Program-made: the position numbers and the translations under genes
Notes under the pieces: generated by a model
Database searches by the model: none
Told to the model about the DNA's origin: nothing
The model's input: only the letters and a program-made list of their open reading frames with translations
Assembly: GCA_023397905.1 (NCBI GenBank)
Contig: JAEWSZ010000190.1
Span: 1 to 34,966, forward strand
DNA length: 34,966 nt
Direction of reading: 5' to 3'
From: Bacillota bacterium
GTDB taxonomy: Bacteria > Bacillota > Clostridia > Acetivibrionales > DSM-1351
Part shown: positions 7,289 to 14,700 of the stretch, piece after piece
How positions within the stretch are numbered: the stretch's first letter is position 1
How the letters are laid out: each line of letters begins with the position of its first letter

Positions 7289-8692
7289 TTAGTGCCGGGC
7301 GGACGTTTCCTCCTCCGGGCATTTCAATTCCCTGTGGGGTATGACAGAAACCCATTTGACCCGCATAATGAGTATGGTTGTTATGAGGGCGGCGGTGTAG
7401 TTTGAAAAAAGGTTGCCCCAGAAAACCGAGTAGAAGCCCAGATACCGCTCAGTGGCCAAAATAAATATATACCTCAGAAGCCATACCCGCAGAATACTGG
7501 CTACCAGCGTGACCCGGGTCCTTCCAAGACCTATGAATGCCCCTAGCTGGACCATGCATATGCCGAAGCCCACCACTGAATATGTATAAATATGAAGGGC
7601 GTGATTGGCTATGTCAAGGACGTCCTTTTCCCTTGTAAACAAAATGGTTATCCTGGAGGACAGGGGTACCACGATTGCAATGAGAATTGCCGCCGTAATT
7701 GCGCTTATGACACAGCCCGCAATACACGAGGACCTTGCTTTTCTGCCCTGTCCCGCACCTATGTTCATACTGACCATGGTAGTGACCGAGGAGCCGAAGG
7801 AGGAAGGCAGGATAAAGCACACTGAGGTGATATTGTTTGCTATGCCCTGACCGTTCAGGACAATGGCTCCGTATTTCTCCACTTCATTGTTAATGAGAAA
7901 GAATCCCAGATTGAGCATAAGGCTTGAAAGCATGGAGGGCAGCCCGATATGCACCAGTTCCTTTATTATCCGGGGATCGAATCTGAACCCCTTCAATATC
8001 AGTTTGTCATTGCTTTCCTTAATAAAAAGCTCATAGTACATCCAGGCCGTGATCAATACGTTGGATGCCAGCGAGGCCATTACTGCGCCCACTATACCCC
8101 ACCGGAAGAAAACTATAAAGACTGCGTTGAAAATAATCTTTAAAACCAGCAGGATGAGCATGCGGATGAAAGTAGCTTCAGGCTTTCCGCTGGCGTTTTT
8201 GATTGCGTTATAAATTGATTCCAGAAATGAAAAGGGCAGTACGATTGCGTTTAAAACCAGGTATATGAAAACGTCATGGGATATGTCCGGAGTCACACTC
8301 TTTGAAACAGGGAATGAGACGGCTACCAGAACCGGCGCCAGGATAAACCCCAGAATGAAAGCAAAAACTATCATCTGCGTTGAAACACGCCGGGCCTCTT
8401 CATATTCCTCCTGGCCTATGGACTGTCCGATTATTGCCATTCCGGCCACGCTCAGACCCTGTGCCAGCGCGCCAAGCATATTTACGATAGGCCCGCAGTA
8501 GGCAACGGAGCTTGCGGCTATGGTTCCCACTACGTTATTGACAAAAAGGCCGTCTATTACAGGTATTATCGATTGTACCAGTCCCATCATGAGAGCGGGG
8601 AGGGAGAGGAGTACTATAGTTGAATTTATGGGACCGTTTAAGATTAAATTTCGTCTTTGCTCGGTATTCTGCTTTAAAAAGTTAAAACGCAT
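7289..8692 (-). CDS. MATE family efflux transporter
   Basis: A 467-residue integral membrane protein with about 12 hydrophobic segments in two similar halves, the size and pattern of MatE (PF01554) cation-coupled drug/metabolite exporters. The N-terminal PINSTIVLLSLPALMMGLVQ, the VDGLFVNNVVG region and FGSSVTTMVSMNIGAGQGRKARSS in the second half (about 300-325) are family hallmarks. MATE proteins exchange Na+ or H+ for organic cations or metabolites, and the cargo is not predictable here. The start is ATG at 8690-8692 with AGAAGG upstream. A consensus promoter lies at 8757-8785. It converges on the acetyltransferase gene. Confidence 0.9.
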   Translation of the reverse strand: MRFNFLKQNTEQRRNLILNGPINSTIVLLSLPALMMGLVQSIIPVIDGLFVNNVVGTIAASSVAYCGPIVNMLGALAQGLSVAGMAIIGQSIGQEEYEEARRVSTQMIVFAFILGFILAPVLVAVSFPVSKSVTPDISHDVFIYLVLNAIVLPFSFLESIYNAIKNASGKPEATFIRMLILLVLKIIFNAVFIVFFRWGIVGAVMASLASNVLITAWMYYELFIKESNDKLILKGFRFDPRIIKELVHIGLPSMLSSLMLNLGFFLINNEVEKYGAIVLNGQGIANNITSVCFILPSSFGSSVTTMVSMNIGAGQGRKARSSCIAGCVISAITAAILIAIVVPLSSRITILFTREKDVLDIANHALHIYTYSVVGFGICMVQLGAFIGLGRTRVTLVASILRVWLLRYIFILATERYLGFYSVFWGNLFSNYTAALITTILIMRVKWVSVIPHRELKCPEEETSARH

Positions 8693-8756
8693 TTTGTATT
8701 GAACCTTCTTTTCTGATTAAACTTTTTAAGTATTATGAATATTAGTACATTTGTCG

Positions 8757-8785
8757 ATTATACTCTTCATAAAGGTGGGGGTCAA
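8757..8785 (-). promoter_or_regulatory. Consensus promoter of the MATE gene
   Basis: Reading on the minus strand: TTGACC (8785-8780), a 17-bp spacer and TATAAT (8762-8757), about 65 nt upstream of the MATE start codon. Confidence 0.75.
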
Positions 8786-8792
8786 GTGTGGG

Positions 8793-8998
8793 GAGGCAGA
8801 ATACAGGAGTCAGGATTCAGAAATCAGAATAAAGGCGGAAAGGCAGAATACAGGATTCAGAAGTCGGAAATCAGGAGAAAAGCGTAAAAGCAGGAATGCA
8901 GGAGTATAGAATAAAACCGTGAAAGCAGAATCCAGAGTTCAGGAGAGAGGATTCAGAATAAAACCGTAAAAGCAGGAGCTACGGGAGGAAGAAGTGCG
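8793..8998. repeat. Purine-rich degenerate repeats (CAGAATACAGGATTCAGAA-like)
   Basis: The gap between MATE and helicase holds irregular copies of short purine-rich words: GCAGAATACAGGA (twice), GGATTCAGAA (three times), GTCAGGATT and AATAAAACCGT(A/G)AAAGCAG (twice). One strand is almost free of C. No coding frame is convincing. A short inverted relative (TTTCTGACTCCTGACTTCCGG) lies at 11484-11504. This is a decayed simple repeat, not a CRISPR array, since unit length and spacing vary. Confidence 0.7.
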
Positions 8999-9023
8999 GA
9001 AGTAGACAAGTATAATAGTACGT

Positions 9024-9070
9024 GAAAAGTCAATTACTGCCGGCTGAAAACCGGCAATAATTGACTTTTC
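9024..9070. repeat. Palindromic repeat, GAAAAGTCAATTACTGCCGG arms; terminator of the helicase gene
   Basis: Twenty-bp arms (9024-9043 and 9051-9070) with one mismatch enclose CTGAAAA. On the minus strand it begins 31 nt after the helicase stop and ends in TTTTC, so it probably works as a rho-independent terminator. The outer arm and loop core are shared with 788-830, while the inner stem differs (GCCGG against ATGG). Confidence 0.75.
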
Positions 9071-9100
9071 ATATATGTTGAGTTTGCTATTCTGCGTCAG

Positions 9101-10786
9101 TTACTTCCTGCCGAACATGCGCTGCAGGAACCGCTGCATAATCGACTTCCCGGCGGGGGCCACATGGTCTTGGTGGACCTCCGTGACCTGGTTGGCATTC
9201 CCTTTATCCGCCCCGGCTGAGGTACGCGGCTGTGCAGGTCTGCCCGCAGTATGTGCGCTCCTGTTAAAGGTCTGGTTTGGGTTGCCGGTGGTCCTGACTG
9301 ATTTTGCCTTGCCTGGTTCCCTGGAAGCCATGTTTTCAGGACGGCGTGGGCGTTCCGCATGCTCCGTATGCCCGGAGGCTTCCTTGCGGACCGGTTCTTT
9401 TGGTCCAACAGGTTCCTTGCGGACTTTTCGGTCCGGACGGACGGGTTTGTCGGCCGGTTTTGCCCTGGGGGCTTTATTGCCGGCTTCATCGGGTTTTTCT
9501 CTGCGCTTCTCGGCCTGTCTGGTCTTCCCCTGGGAAGAGCCTTTCTTTTTGCTATCCCTGGAACCCGGATCTGCCGCCGCTTTAGCCGGCTTGCTCTTGA
9601 GGGCGTTGTCCTGCAGCCACTTTTCGGCTTCGGCCGCACGCTGGTTGAAAAACTCTTCGGAAGGCAGCTCCGCCTCGGGAATCAAAGCGCCTATGTGCTC
9701 TTCGATCTCATACAGGCTCATGATATCGTTACCGGTGACCAGCGAAACAGCCCGTCCAACATTTCCGGCTCTTCCTGTACGGCCTATCCTGTGGACATAG
9801 CTGTCCTTTTCAACAGGGACATCGTAATTGATGACTAGGGATAGATTATTTATGTGGAGGCCACGGGCAGCCACGTCGGTAGCCACAAGAATATGAAATT
9901 CACCCTGCTTGAACTGCTGAATGGTTTTGGTGCGTTTTCCCTGGGGGATATCCCCGTGGAGAGCTTCGGAAGCATACCCCTTCCGGGTCAGAAAGCTCTG
10001 GACATGATCCACGGCTATACGCGTGTTGCAGAAAATCATGCAGCTTTCAGGCTGTTCAACCAGAAGCAGGCGGTTCAGCTGGGTCCGCTTTTCGTTATCA
10101 GCCACGCGGTAATAAACCTGCTCAATGGTGTCCACAGTTTGAGTGGGGGATTCGATTTCAATAAACACAGGCTGCTTCATATACTCGCTGCAAATTCTTC
10201 GTATCTCCGTGGGCATTGTAGCCGAAAACAAAAGCGTGACTCTGTCCTTTGGAAGAGTCCGGATTATTTTAACCACCTGGTCTATAAAGCCCATATCCAG
10301 CATTCTGTCGGCTTCGTCAAGCACTAAAAAACGTATGTTTTTAGTTTTGAGATTCCCGTGCCGGATATGATCGAATACACGCCCGGGCGTTCCTGTAACA
10401 ATAGAAGTCCCTTTTTGCAGGGACTGGACCTCCGCACTGATATTGTGCTGCCCGTATACGGCAATGGTCTTGTGCTGGAGATGCTTCGCCATTTTTTTTA
10501 TGTCGCTGTCCACCTGGACTGCCAGCTCCCTGACGGGAGTGAGTATCAGGCCCTGAGGGCCGGGTGCCAGGGGATCGGTCAGCTGCAGCATTGAAACGCC
10601 GAAAACAGCCGTTTTCCCACTGCCGGTTTTAGACTTGACGATGAGATCTTCCTTGTTTAAAACATGGGGTATCGCTCTGCTTTGTACTTCTGTAGGTGCC
10701 TGGAAGCCCATATCCTCCAGAGCTTTTAAAATTGGCGGCGAAATGCCTAAATCAATAAAACTGTTATCCATAGTATCTTCTTTCAT
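9101..10786 (-). CDS. DEAD-box ATP-dependent RNA helicase with long basic tail
   Basis: A 561-residue protein. Residues 1-375 are a complete helicase core: Q-motif region (FIDLGISPPILKALEDMGF), motif I SKTGSGKT, Ia PVRELA, Ib GTPGR, II DEAD, III SAT, then a second RecA domain with IFCNTR, TDVAARGLHI and HRIGRTGRAG. Such enzymes remodel RNA in ribosome assembly and mRNA decay, including cold-shock forms like CshA. Residues from about 400 to 561 form a disordered tail rich in Lys, Arg, Pro and Ala, likely for RNA binding. The second ATG (10769-10771) has AAAGAAG upstream, whereas the first (10784-10786) has no clear ribosome binding site, so the protein may be five residues shorter. It is monocistronic. 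Confidence 0.92.
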   Translation of the reverse strand: MKEDTMDNSFIDLGISPPILKALEDMGFQAPTEVQSRAIPHVLNKEDLIVKSKTGSGKTAVFGVSMLQLTDPLAPGPQGLILTPVRELAVQVDSDIKKMAKHLQHKTIAVYGQHNISAEVQSLQKGTSIVTGTPGRVFDHIRHGNLKTKNIRFLVLDEADRMLDMGFIDQVVKIIRTLPKDRVTLLFSATMPTEIRRICSEYMKQPVFIEIESPTQTVDTIEQVYYRVADNEKRTQLNRLLLVEQPESCMIFCNTRIAVDHVQSFLTRKGYASEALHGDIPQGKRTKTIQQFKQGEFHILVATDVAARGLHINNLSLVINYDVPVEKDSYVHRIGRTGRAGNVGRAVSLVTGNDIMSLYEIEEHIGALIPEAELPSEEFFNQRAAEAEKWLQDNALKSKPAKAAADPGSRDSKKKGSSQGKTRQAEKRREKPDEAGNKAPRAKPADKPVRPDRKVRKEPVGPKEPVRKEASGHTEHAERPRRPENMASREPGKAKSVRTTGNPNQTFNRSAHTAGRPAQPRTSAGADKGNANQVTEVHQDHVAPAGKSIMQRFLQRMFGRK

Positions 10787-10897
10787 TGTTGTTCACATAA
10801 TGCTTTGATTATACCATCAAATTTAAGTTTTTTCCAGCGGTAAGATAATAAGGCCTCTGTCAGTAAAATTATGAGGGCTTCGCCGCGTTTTCGGCAC

Positions 10898-10913
10898 ATA
10901 GTAATTGACTTTT
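10898..10913. repeat. Single arm of the AAGTCAATTACTATG repeat family
   Basis: ATAGTAATTGACTTTT matches one outer arm of the palindromes at 788-830 and 9024-9070. A decayed partner (GTCAGTAAAATTATG, 10858-10872) may be the other arm. The rest of 10787-11057, between the divergent helicase and YbjQ genes, is AT-rich. It has TTAAGAATTAAGAA (10924-10937) and a TATAAT (10964-10974 region) that may serve the YbjQ gene. Confidence 0.5.
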
Positions 10914-11057
10914 AAATTTGGGTTAAGAATTAAGAATTTTAAGTAAAAGATATATTTAATCCGTATATAATATAAGCATGATAAAATAGTAAATACAATC
11001 AGGCTTATGACAAGGCGTATTAAAAATATCTGAGAGAAGAAAGGCAGAGGTGTTTAT

Positions 11058-11378
11058 ATGATGATCGTAACTACAACTCCTTCCGTTGAAGGAAAAAGAA
11101 TTCTGGATTACAAGGGCATTGTTTTTGGAGAGGTTATTTCAGGGGTCAATTTTATTAAGGATTTTGCTGCAGGACTTACAAATTTCTTTGGAGGCAGGTC
11201 AAATTCCTATGAGGGAGAACTTATACAGGCCAGAGAAAATGCCCTGGCGGAGATGACCATGCGCGCCGAGCAAATGGGTGCAAATGCGGTGGTGGGCGTT
11301 GACATCGACTACGAGGTTCTGGGGCAGGGCAATATGCTTATGGTAACAGCTTCTGGTACGGCAGTGGTGGTCGAGTAA
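11058..11378 (+). CDS. YbjQ family (UPF0145) protein
   Basis: A 106-residue protein matching the YbjQ/UPF0145 family (PF01906) along its whole length. It has TTTPSVEGKRILDYKGIVFGEVI at the N-terminus, ARENALAEMTMRAEQMGANAVVGVDIDYE in the middle and a hydrophobic MVTASGTAVVV end. The family forms ring-shaped pentamers of unknown function and is sometimes annotated as heavy-metal binding on weak grounds. The start is ATG at 11058 with AGAAAGGCAGAGG upstream. It is monocistronic and followed by two hairpins. Confidence 0.9.
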   Translation: MMIVTTTPSVEGKRILDYKGIVFGEVISGVNFIKDFAAGLTNFFGGRSNSYEGELIQARENALAEMTMRAEQMGANAVVGVDIDYEVLGQGNMLMVTASGTAVVVE

Positions 11379-11392
11379 AAGCCGGAACCGGA

Positions 11393-11480
11393 AGACAGAA
11401 TGAGTTTATCTCATCCTGTCTCTTTAATTCCGGTCTTGGTTTCTTTGCTGGTGAACCTGTCATTTTTTTGTCAGGTTCAC
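11393..11480. terminator. Two terminator-like hairpins between convergent genes
   Basis: GACAG.ATGAG pairs with CTCAT.CTGTC (about 11393-11420) just after the YbjQ stop. GTGAACCTG (11451-11459) pairs with CAGGTTCAC (11472-11480) around a T-rich loop. They lie between convergent genes and may stop transcription from both sides. Confidence 0.5.
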
Positions 11481-11514
11481 TGGTTTCTGACTCCTGACTT
11501 CCGGATTCCTTATT

Positions 11515-12396
11515 TTATCCCACTCCGTTTTCAGTCACTGGCTTGTAATCCAGGCTTCCGTCATAGCCGTCCGGGAAGTATATGTATGCCGAGGCTGTTT
11601 TCTCATCTCCGGTCAGACGTACGGCATATGCTGAGCCGTCGGATATTTCAAATACCACGGTCACCCCGATTTCAGGAGTTGCAGATACTACTTTACTGCC
11701 CGTTATTGAGACATTTTCAGCCAGAAATACCGATATATCTTTTTTTGCTTCTTCTACCCAGGCAGGATCTTCAAGATTTTTGCTGATTACAGTTTCATAA
11801 TTCGGATCGAAGAAACTTGCACTCAGTATGGTACCTTTTACGGAATCCATGCTGGCAATATATGATCTGGAGCGTTGCCGGTCCGGATTCTGTCCTTCTT
11901 CGGGAGCATGGAATATTACCGTCCATCCGTCGGAATTTGGCACAGGACTTCTTGAAAAGCTCGCTTCTGCGGTATAGCCTTTAAAGTCCACTTCATAAGC
12001 TTTTTTTAGGATATCCGCTGCATATGCGGCGGCCTGCTGTGCCGAAATATCTTTTTCGCCTGGGGTCATGTTGTATATTATCTTTTTGAAATTTTCCTCT
12101 ACTTCCGCCGGAGTTAAATTTTTACTATGGCTTAGCTTATCCATGATCAAATTTTTCCGTTCCGGGTCAATTTGGGAAAAGTCGATCAGAGTGTATTCAG
12201 CTGCCGCTGCGGATACGGAAGCCTGGGCCTGAGTATCGGCGCTTGCGGCTGCCGTGACGGCGGAAACATCTCCGGCAATGCCTGCGGGTACATTGCGGTC
12301 AAGTGCAAAAACCATTGCCGAGCTGCTGACGGTGATCATTGCGGCCGCCGCTGCAAATATCCATGTTTTTTTAACTATTCCTTTAAATTTTGCCAT
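11515..12396 (-). CDS. Secreted protein linked to a two-component system
   Basis: A 293-residue protein when begun at the ATG at 12394-12396, which has AGGAG 10 nt upstream; the frame stays open to 12450 but lacks a better site. Residues 1-31 are a signal peptide (KFKGIVKK, then WIFAAAAAMITVSSSAMVFA). A low-complexity Ala/Ser segment follows, then a globular part: one helical region (NLTPAEVEENFKKIIYNM, AAAYAADILKKAYEVDFKGY) and two beta-rich segments that could be PepSY-like (SDGWTVIFHAP, then IGVTVVFEISDGSAYAVRL). I do not assign a family. It lies downstream of the kinase gene on the same strand and is probably its target or partner. A regulator-like box lies about 85 nt upstream. Confidence 0.7.
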   Translation of the reverse strand: MAKFKGIVKKTWIFAAAAAMITVSSSAMVFALDRNVPAGIAGDVSAVTAAASADTQAQASVSAAAAEYTLIDFSQIDPERKNLIMDKLSHSKNLTPAEVEENFKKIIYNMTPGEKDISAQQAAAYAADILKKAYEVDFKGYTAEASFSRSPVPNSDGWTVIFHAPEEGQNPDRQRSRSYIASMDSVKGTILSASFFDPNYETVISKNLEDPAWVEEAKKDISVFLAENVSITGSKVVSATPEIGVTVVFEISDGSAYAVRLTGDEKTASAYIYFPDGYDGSLDYKPVTENGVG

Positions 12397-12419
12397 TTTA
12401 AAAATCTCCTGTTCAAATG

Positions 12420-12441
12420 TTATTTGTAGCACTACAAATAA
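12420..12441. promoter_or_regulatory. Perfect palindrome upstream of the secreted-protein gene
   Basis: TTATTTGTAG (12420-12429) and CTACAAATAA (12432-12441) around CA lie between the kinase stop and the ribosome binding site of the secreted-protein gene. It could be an operator or a small hairpin in the mRNA. No T-run follows, so a terminator is unlikely. Confidence 0.45.
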
Positions 12442-12442
12442 A

Positions 12443-13888
12443 TCATACATCCATGTGCGTCATGGAGTTTTCAGAAAGTTGCAATGGAGTTGTAAAAATA
12501 ATCCTGACTGTAGTGCCGGTTCCGGGAAGAGAATGGATCTCCAGACCGGCTCCATGCAGATGCGCAATTTCACGGCAGAGCGACAGGCCAAGGCCAATAC
12601 CCCCCGAGCTTCGCGAACGCGCTTTGTCCACACGGTAAAATGGCTCGCATACCAGAGCGATCTGGTCTTTTTCCATGCCGCAGCCCGAATCCTTTACTTC
12701 AAGCACCGGAGCTTCGTCAAAGTATGCGGACAGCCGGATGGAGGAAGCGATTCCGGATGCCTTGACCGCATTGTCCACAAGATTCACCAGCAGCGACTGC
12801 AGAAGGCTGTAATCGCCTTGAAGCTCATTTAAAGAGCAACAAAACTCCAGCTCTATTTGTTTTTCCTTCAATTTTGCTTCCAGAGCAGAGCCGACCCGGC
12901 CGAATAATTCCGGAGGCCGTATCTGCTGCAGTTCAAGATTGCCGTGTCTCACGAGGGCCAGGTCAAGAAGCTTGAAAGCCAGATTTTTCATCCTGTCTGT
13001 CTCACTGATAATATAGGCGGAGGCCTTTATGCGGTTCTCCTCATTAGTACTGGCGTTTTGAAGGTATTCCGCATAGCCTCGGATTGCCGTGAGAGGAGTC
13101 CGCAATTCATGGGCAAGATTGTCTATAAGGTGCTGCTTGTCCTGTGCGTTTTTGTCAAGCTGAGTAATTTTCTCCTGAATACTGGACGCCATCTGGTTAA
13201 AGTTTTCGGCCAGGTCATGGAATTCATCCCGTCCCGGAATATTGACCCTGCCGTCATAAACTCCGCCGGCTATTTCACGGGTGGCTTTTTGCAGTATCAC
13301 TATGGGGGAGGTGAGCTTTCTCAGAAAAAGCAGCAGAACCAGTGTCAGAGCCACTTCCACCAGTACGCTGACCAGGATCAGGTAGCGTGTGAGCCGGGTA
13401 TGGGCGTTATAGAGTTCAGAGAGGTCCCGGATATATGTGAGGGTGTAGTCTGGGTACAATCCTCCGATTTTTCCGGTAATGTGGAGATAATTTTTAATAT
13501 TATTTGAAACCACCCGTATTTCGTAGGTGCCGTTTTCAGGACCGTTGCCGCTGATGCCGGGTACATAAAGCGGCGGCGTATCCGTAAAAAGAATTTTATC
13601 CGAATGCCTGAGCTCCAAAAATACATTTTGTTTTCTGTAATAATCCGCATATGGGCGCATTACGCTTTCGACAGAGGCCTGGGAAGGCCCGGCCTGTTCC
13701 CTGTAATAGATATTCTCCAGGGCTTCCTTTATTCCGCCGGTTATAAAATGGTATTCTCCCAGCCCGCGGTCGGTATCCCGGTCCAGGTTGAGAGAAAAGC
13801 TGTACCGGGAAGTCAGGTAGAGGCAGAGATTGATGGACAGGATGAAAACTATTAAAATTCCGATGAAGGCTTTCTGCCAGAATTTCAC
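12443..13888 (-). CDS. Sensor histidine kinase
   Basis: A 481-residue membrane kinase. TM1 is at about residues 8-26 and TM2 at about 169-189, with some 140 extracytoplasmic residues between. HAMP (190-242), HisKA with NLAHELRTPLTAIRGYAEYL (H260), and an ATPase domain with NLVDNAVKAS (N box) and GIGLGLSLCREIAHLHG follow. The order and size are typical of BaeS/VanS-like sensors paired with OmpR-type regulators. The start codon is GTG (13886-13888), directly after the regulator's TAG and with GGAGG in the regulator's last codons, so translation is coupled. The last codons overlap a TTGCAA/TTGTAA direct-repeat box (12479-12496). Confidence 0.93.
   Translation of the reverse strand: MKFWQKAFIGILIVFILSINLCLYLTSRYSFSLNLDRDTDRGLGEYHFITGGIKEALENIYYREQAGPSQASVESVMRPYADYYRKQNVFLELRHSDKILFTDTPPLYVPGISGNGPENGTYEIRVVSNNIKNYLHITGKIGGLYPDYTLTYIRDLSELYNAHTRLTRYLILVSVLVEVALTLVLLLFLRKLTSPIVILQKATREIAGGVYDGRVNIPGRDEFHDLAENFNQMASSIQEKITQLDKNAQDKQHLIDNLAHELRTPLTAIRGYAEYLQNASTNEENRIKASAYIISETDRMKNLAFKLLDLALVRHGNLELQQIRPPELFGRVGSALEAKLKEKQIELEFCCSLNELQGDYSLLQSLLVNLVDNAVKASGIASSIRLSAYFDEAPVLEVKDSGCGMEKDQIALVCEPFYRVDKARSRSSGGIGLGLSLCREIAHLHGAGLEIHSLPGTGTTVRIIFTTPLQLSENSMTHMDV
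12479..12496 (-). promoter_or_regulatory. Candidate response-regulator box before the secreted-protein gene
   Basis: On the plus strand TTGCAA and TTGTAA start 11 bp apart (12479 and 12490) and are joined by TGGAG. The 14-bp core AATGGAGTTGTAAA is identical to that of the box at 14590-14607 in front of the regulator gene. It lies in the last codons of the kinase gene, about 85 nt upstream of the secreted-protein gene. Confidence 0.45.
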
Positions 13889-14542
13889 CTAATCCACCTC
13901 CAGACGGTAGCCCAGCTTGTATACGGTTTTGATCCGGTTTTCCCAGTTCAGCTTTTTGCGAAGCTTTTGAATATGTACATCCACAGTTCTGGTCTCGCCG
14001 AAATAGTCGTATTCCCAGGCCAGCTTCAGCAGCTTTTCACGGGAAAGGGCGATATTTTTGTTCTTTATGAGAATTTCCAGAAGCTCAAATTCACGGAGGG
14101 TGAGCTCCGCTGCATTTCCGTCAACTGTGACGACCCTGCTCTCCAGGTTGACGGACGTGCCGTCAAGGGAAAAAACATTTGTTGAACGGTTGGTACGGCG
14201 AAGTATGGCTTCAATACGCGCCAGCAGCTCAACGGTCTCAAAAGGCTTCACTATGTAGTCGTCGGCGCCCAGCCTGAGCCCTTTGACCCTGTCGGACAGA
14301 TTGCCCATGGCAGTCAGAAAAATAACCGGCGTATTTTCGTTGACATACTCTATCAGCGAAAAGCCGTCCAGACCGGGAAGCATTATGTCCATTATAATCA
14401 GTGAATAAACATCGTTCTTTATGTACTCAAGCGCTTCATTGCCGTTATATGCCTGCCGGCTTGTGTGGCCTACCAGGGTCAGATTCATCGCGATCAGATC
14501 ATTTATGGATTTTTCGTCTTCGATTATAAGAATATACGCCAT
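13889..14542 (-). CDS. OmpR-family response regulator
   Basis: A 217-residue protein. The receiver domain (1-115) has E8/D9, phospho-acceptor D52 in LIIMDIMLPGLDG, T77 and K99 (VKPF). The winged-helix domain (about 125-216) has LTLREFELLEILI, LSREKLLKLAWEYDYFGETRTVDVHIQKLRKKL and YKLGYRL. TAGGAGG precedes the ATG at 14540-14542. It is the first gene of a regulator-kinase-secreted protein operon on the minus strand, divergent from the UvrC-like gene. The 11-bp direct repeat at 14590-14607 suggests autoregulation. Confidence 0.94.
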   Translation of the reverse strand: MAYILIIEDEKSINDLIAMNLTLVGHTSRQAYNGNEALEYIKNDVYSLIIMDIMLPGLDGFSLIEYVNENTPVIFLTAMGNLSDRVKGLRLGADDYIVKPFETVELLARIEAILRRTNRSTNVFSLDGTSVNLESRVVTVDGNAAELTLREFELLEILIKNKNIALSREKLLKLAWEYDYFGETRTVDVHIQKLRKKLNWENRIKTVYKLGYRLEVD

Positions 14543-14589
14543 AAAAAACCTCCTAACGCTATTATTCTAACATAAGCGGGATAAGGAAA

Positions 14590-14607
14590 ATGTAATGGAG
14601 TTGTAAA
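14590..14607 (-). promoter_or_regulatory. Candidate response-regulator box before the regulator gene
   Basis: ATGTAA (14590-14595) and TTGTAA (14601-14606) repeat with an 11-bp period, joined by TGGAG, about 50 nt upstream of the regulator start. On the minus strand this reads TTTACAACTCCATTACAT. A TAGAAT -10-like box lies between it and the gene. The same core occurs at 12479-12496. Confidence 0.45.
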
Positions 14608-14700
14608 TTATATGTGGATAATATTGGATAATGAGACCGCCACAATTTGTTCAGGCGCTGAGCTCCATATGATATAATTGATTTTGGAGGAAAGAAAAGT

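Noticed and set aside
8793..8998. Possible CRISPR array or minisatellite
   Set aside because: Repeat units are degenerate and irregularly spaced, with no distinct spacers.
9075..9800. A 241-codon plus-strand frame opposite the helicase tail
   Set aside because: It is a shadow of the GC-rich, repetitive helicase tail, with Phe/Leu/Ser/Cys-rich content and no start signal.
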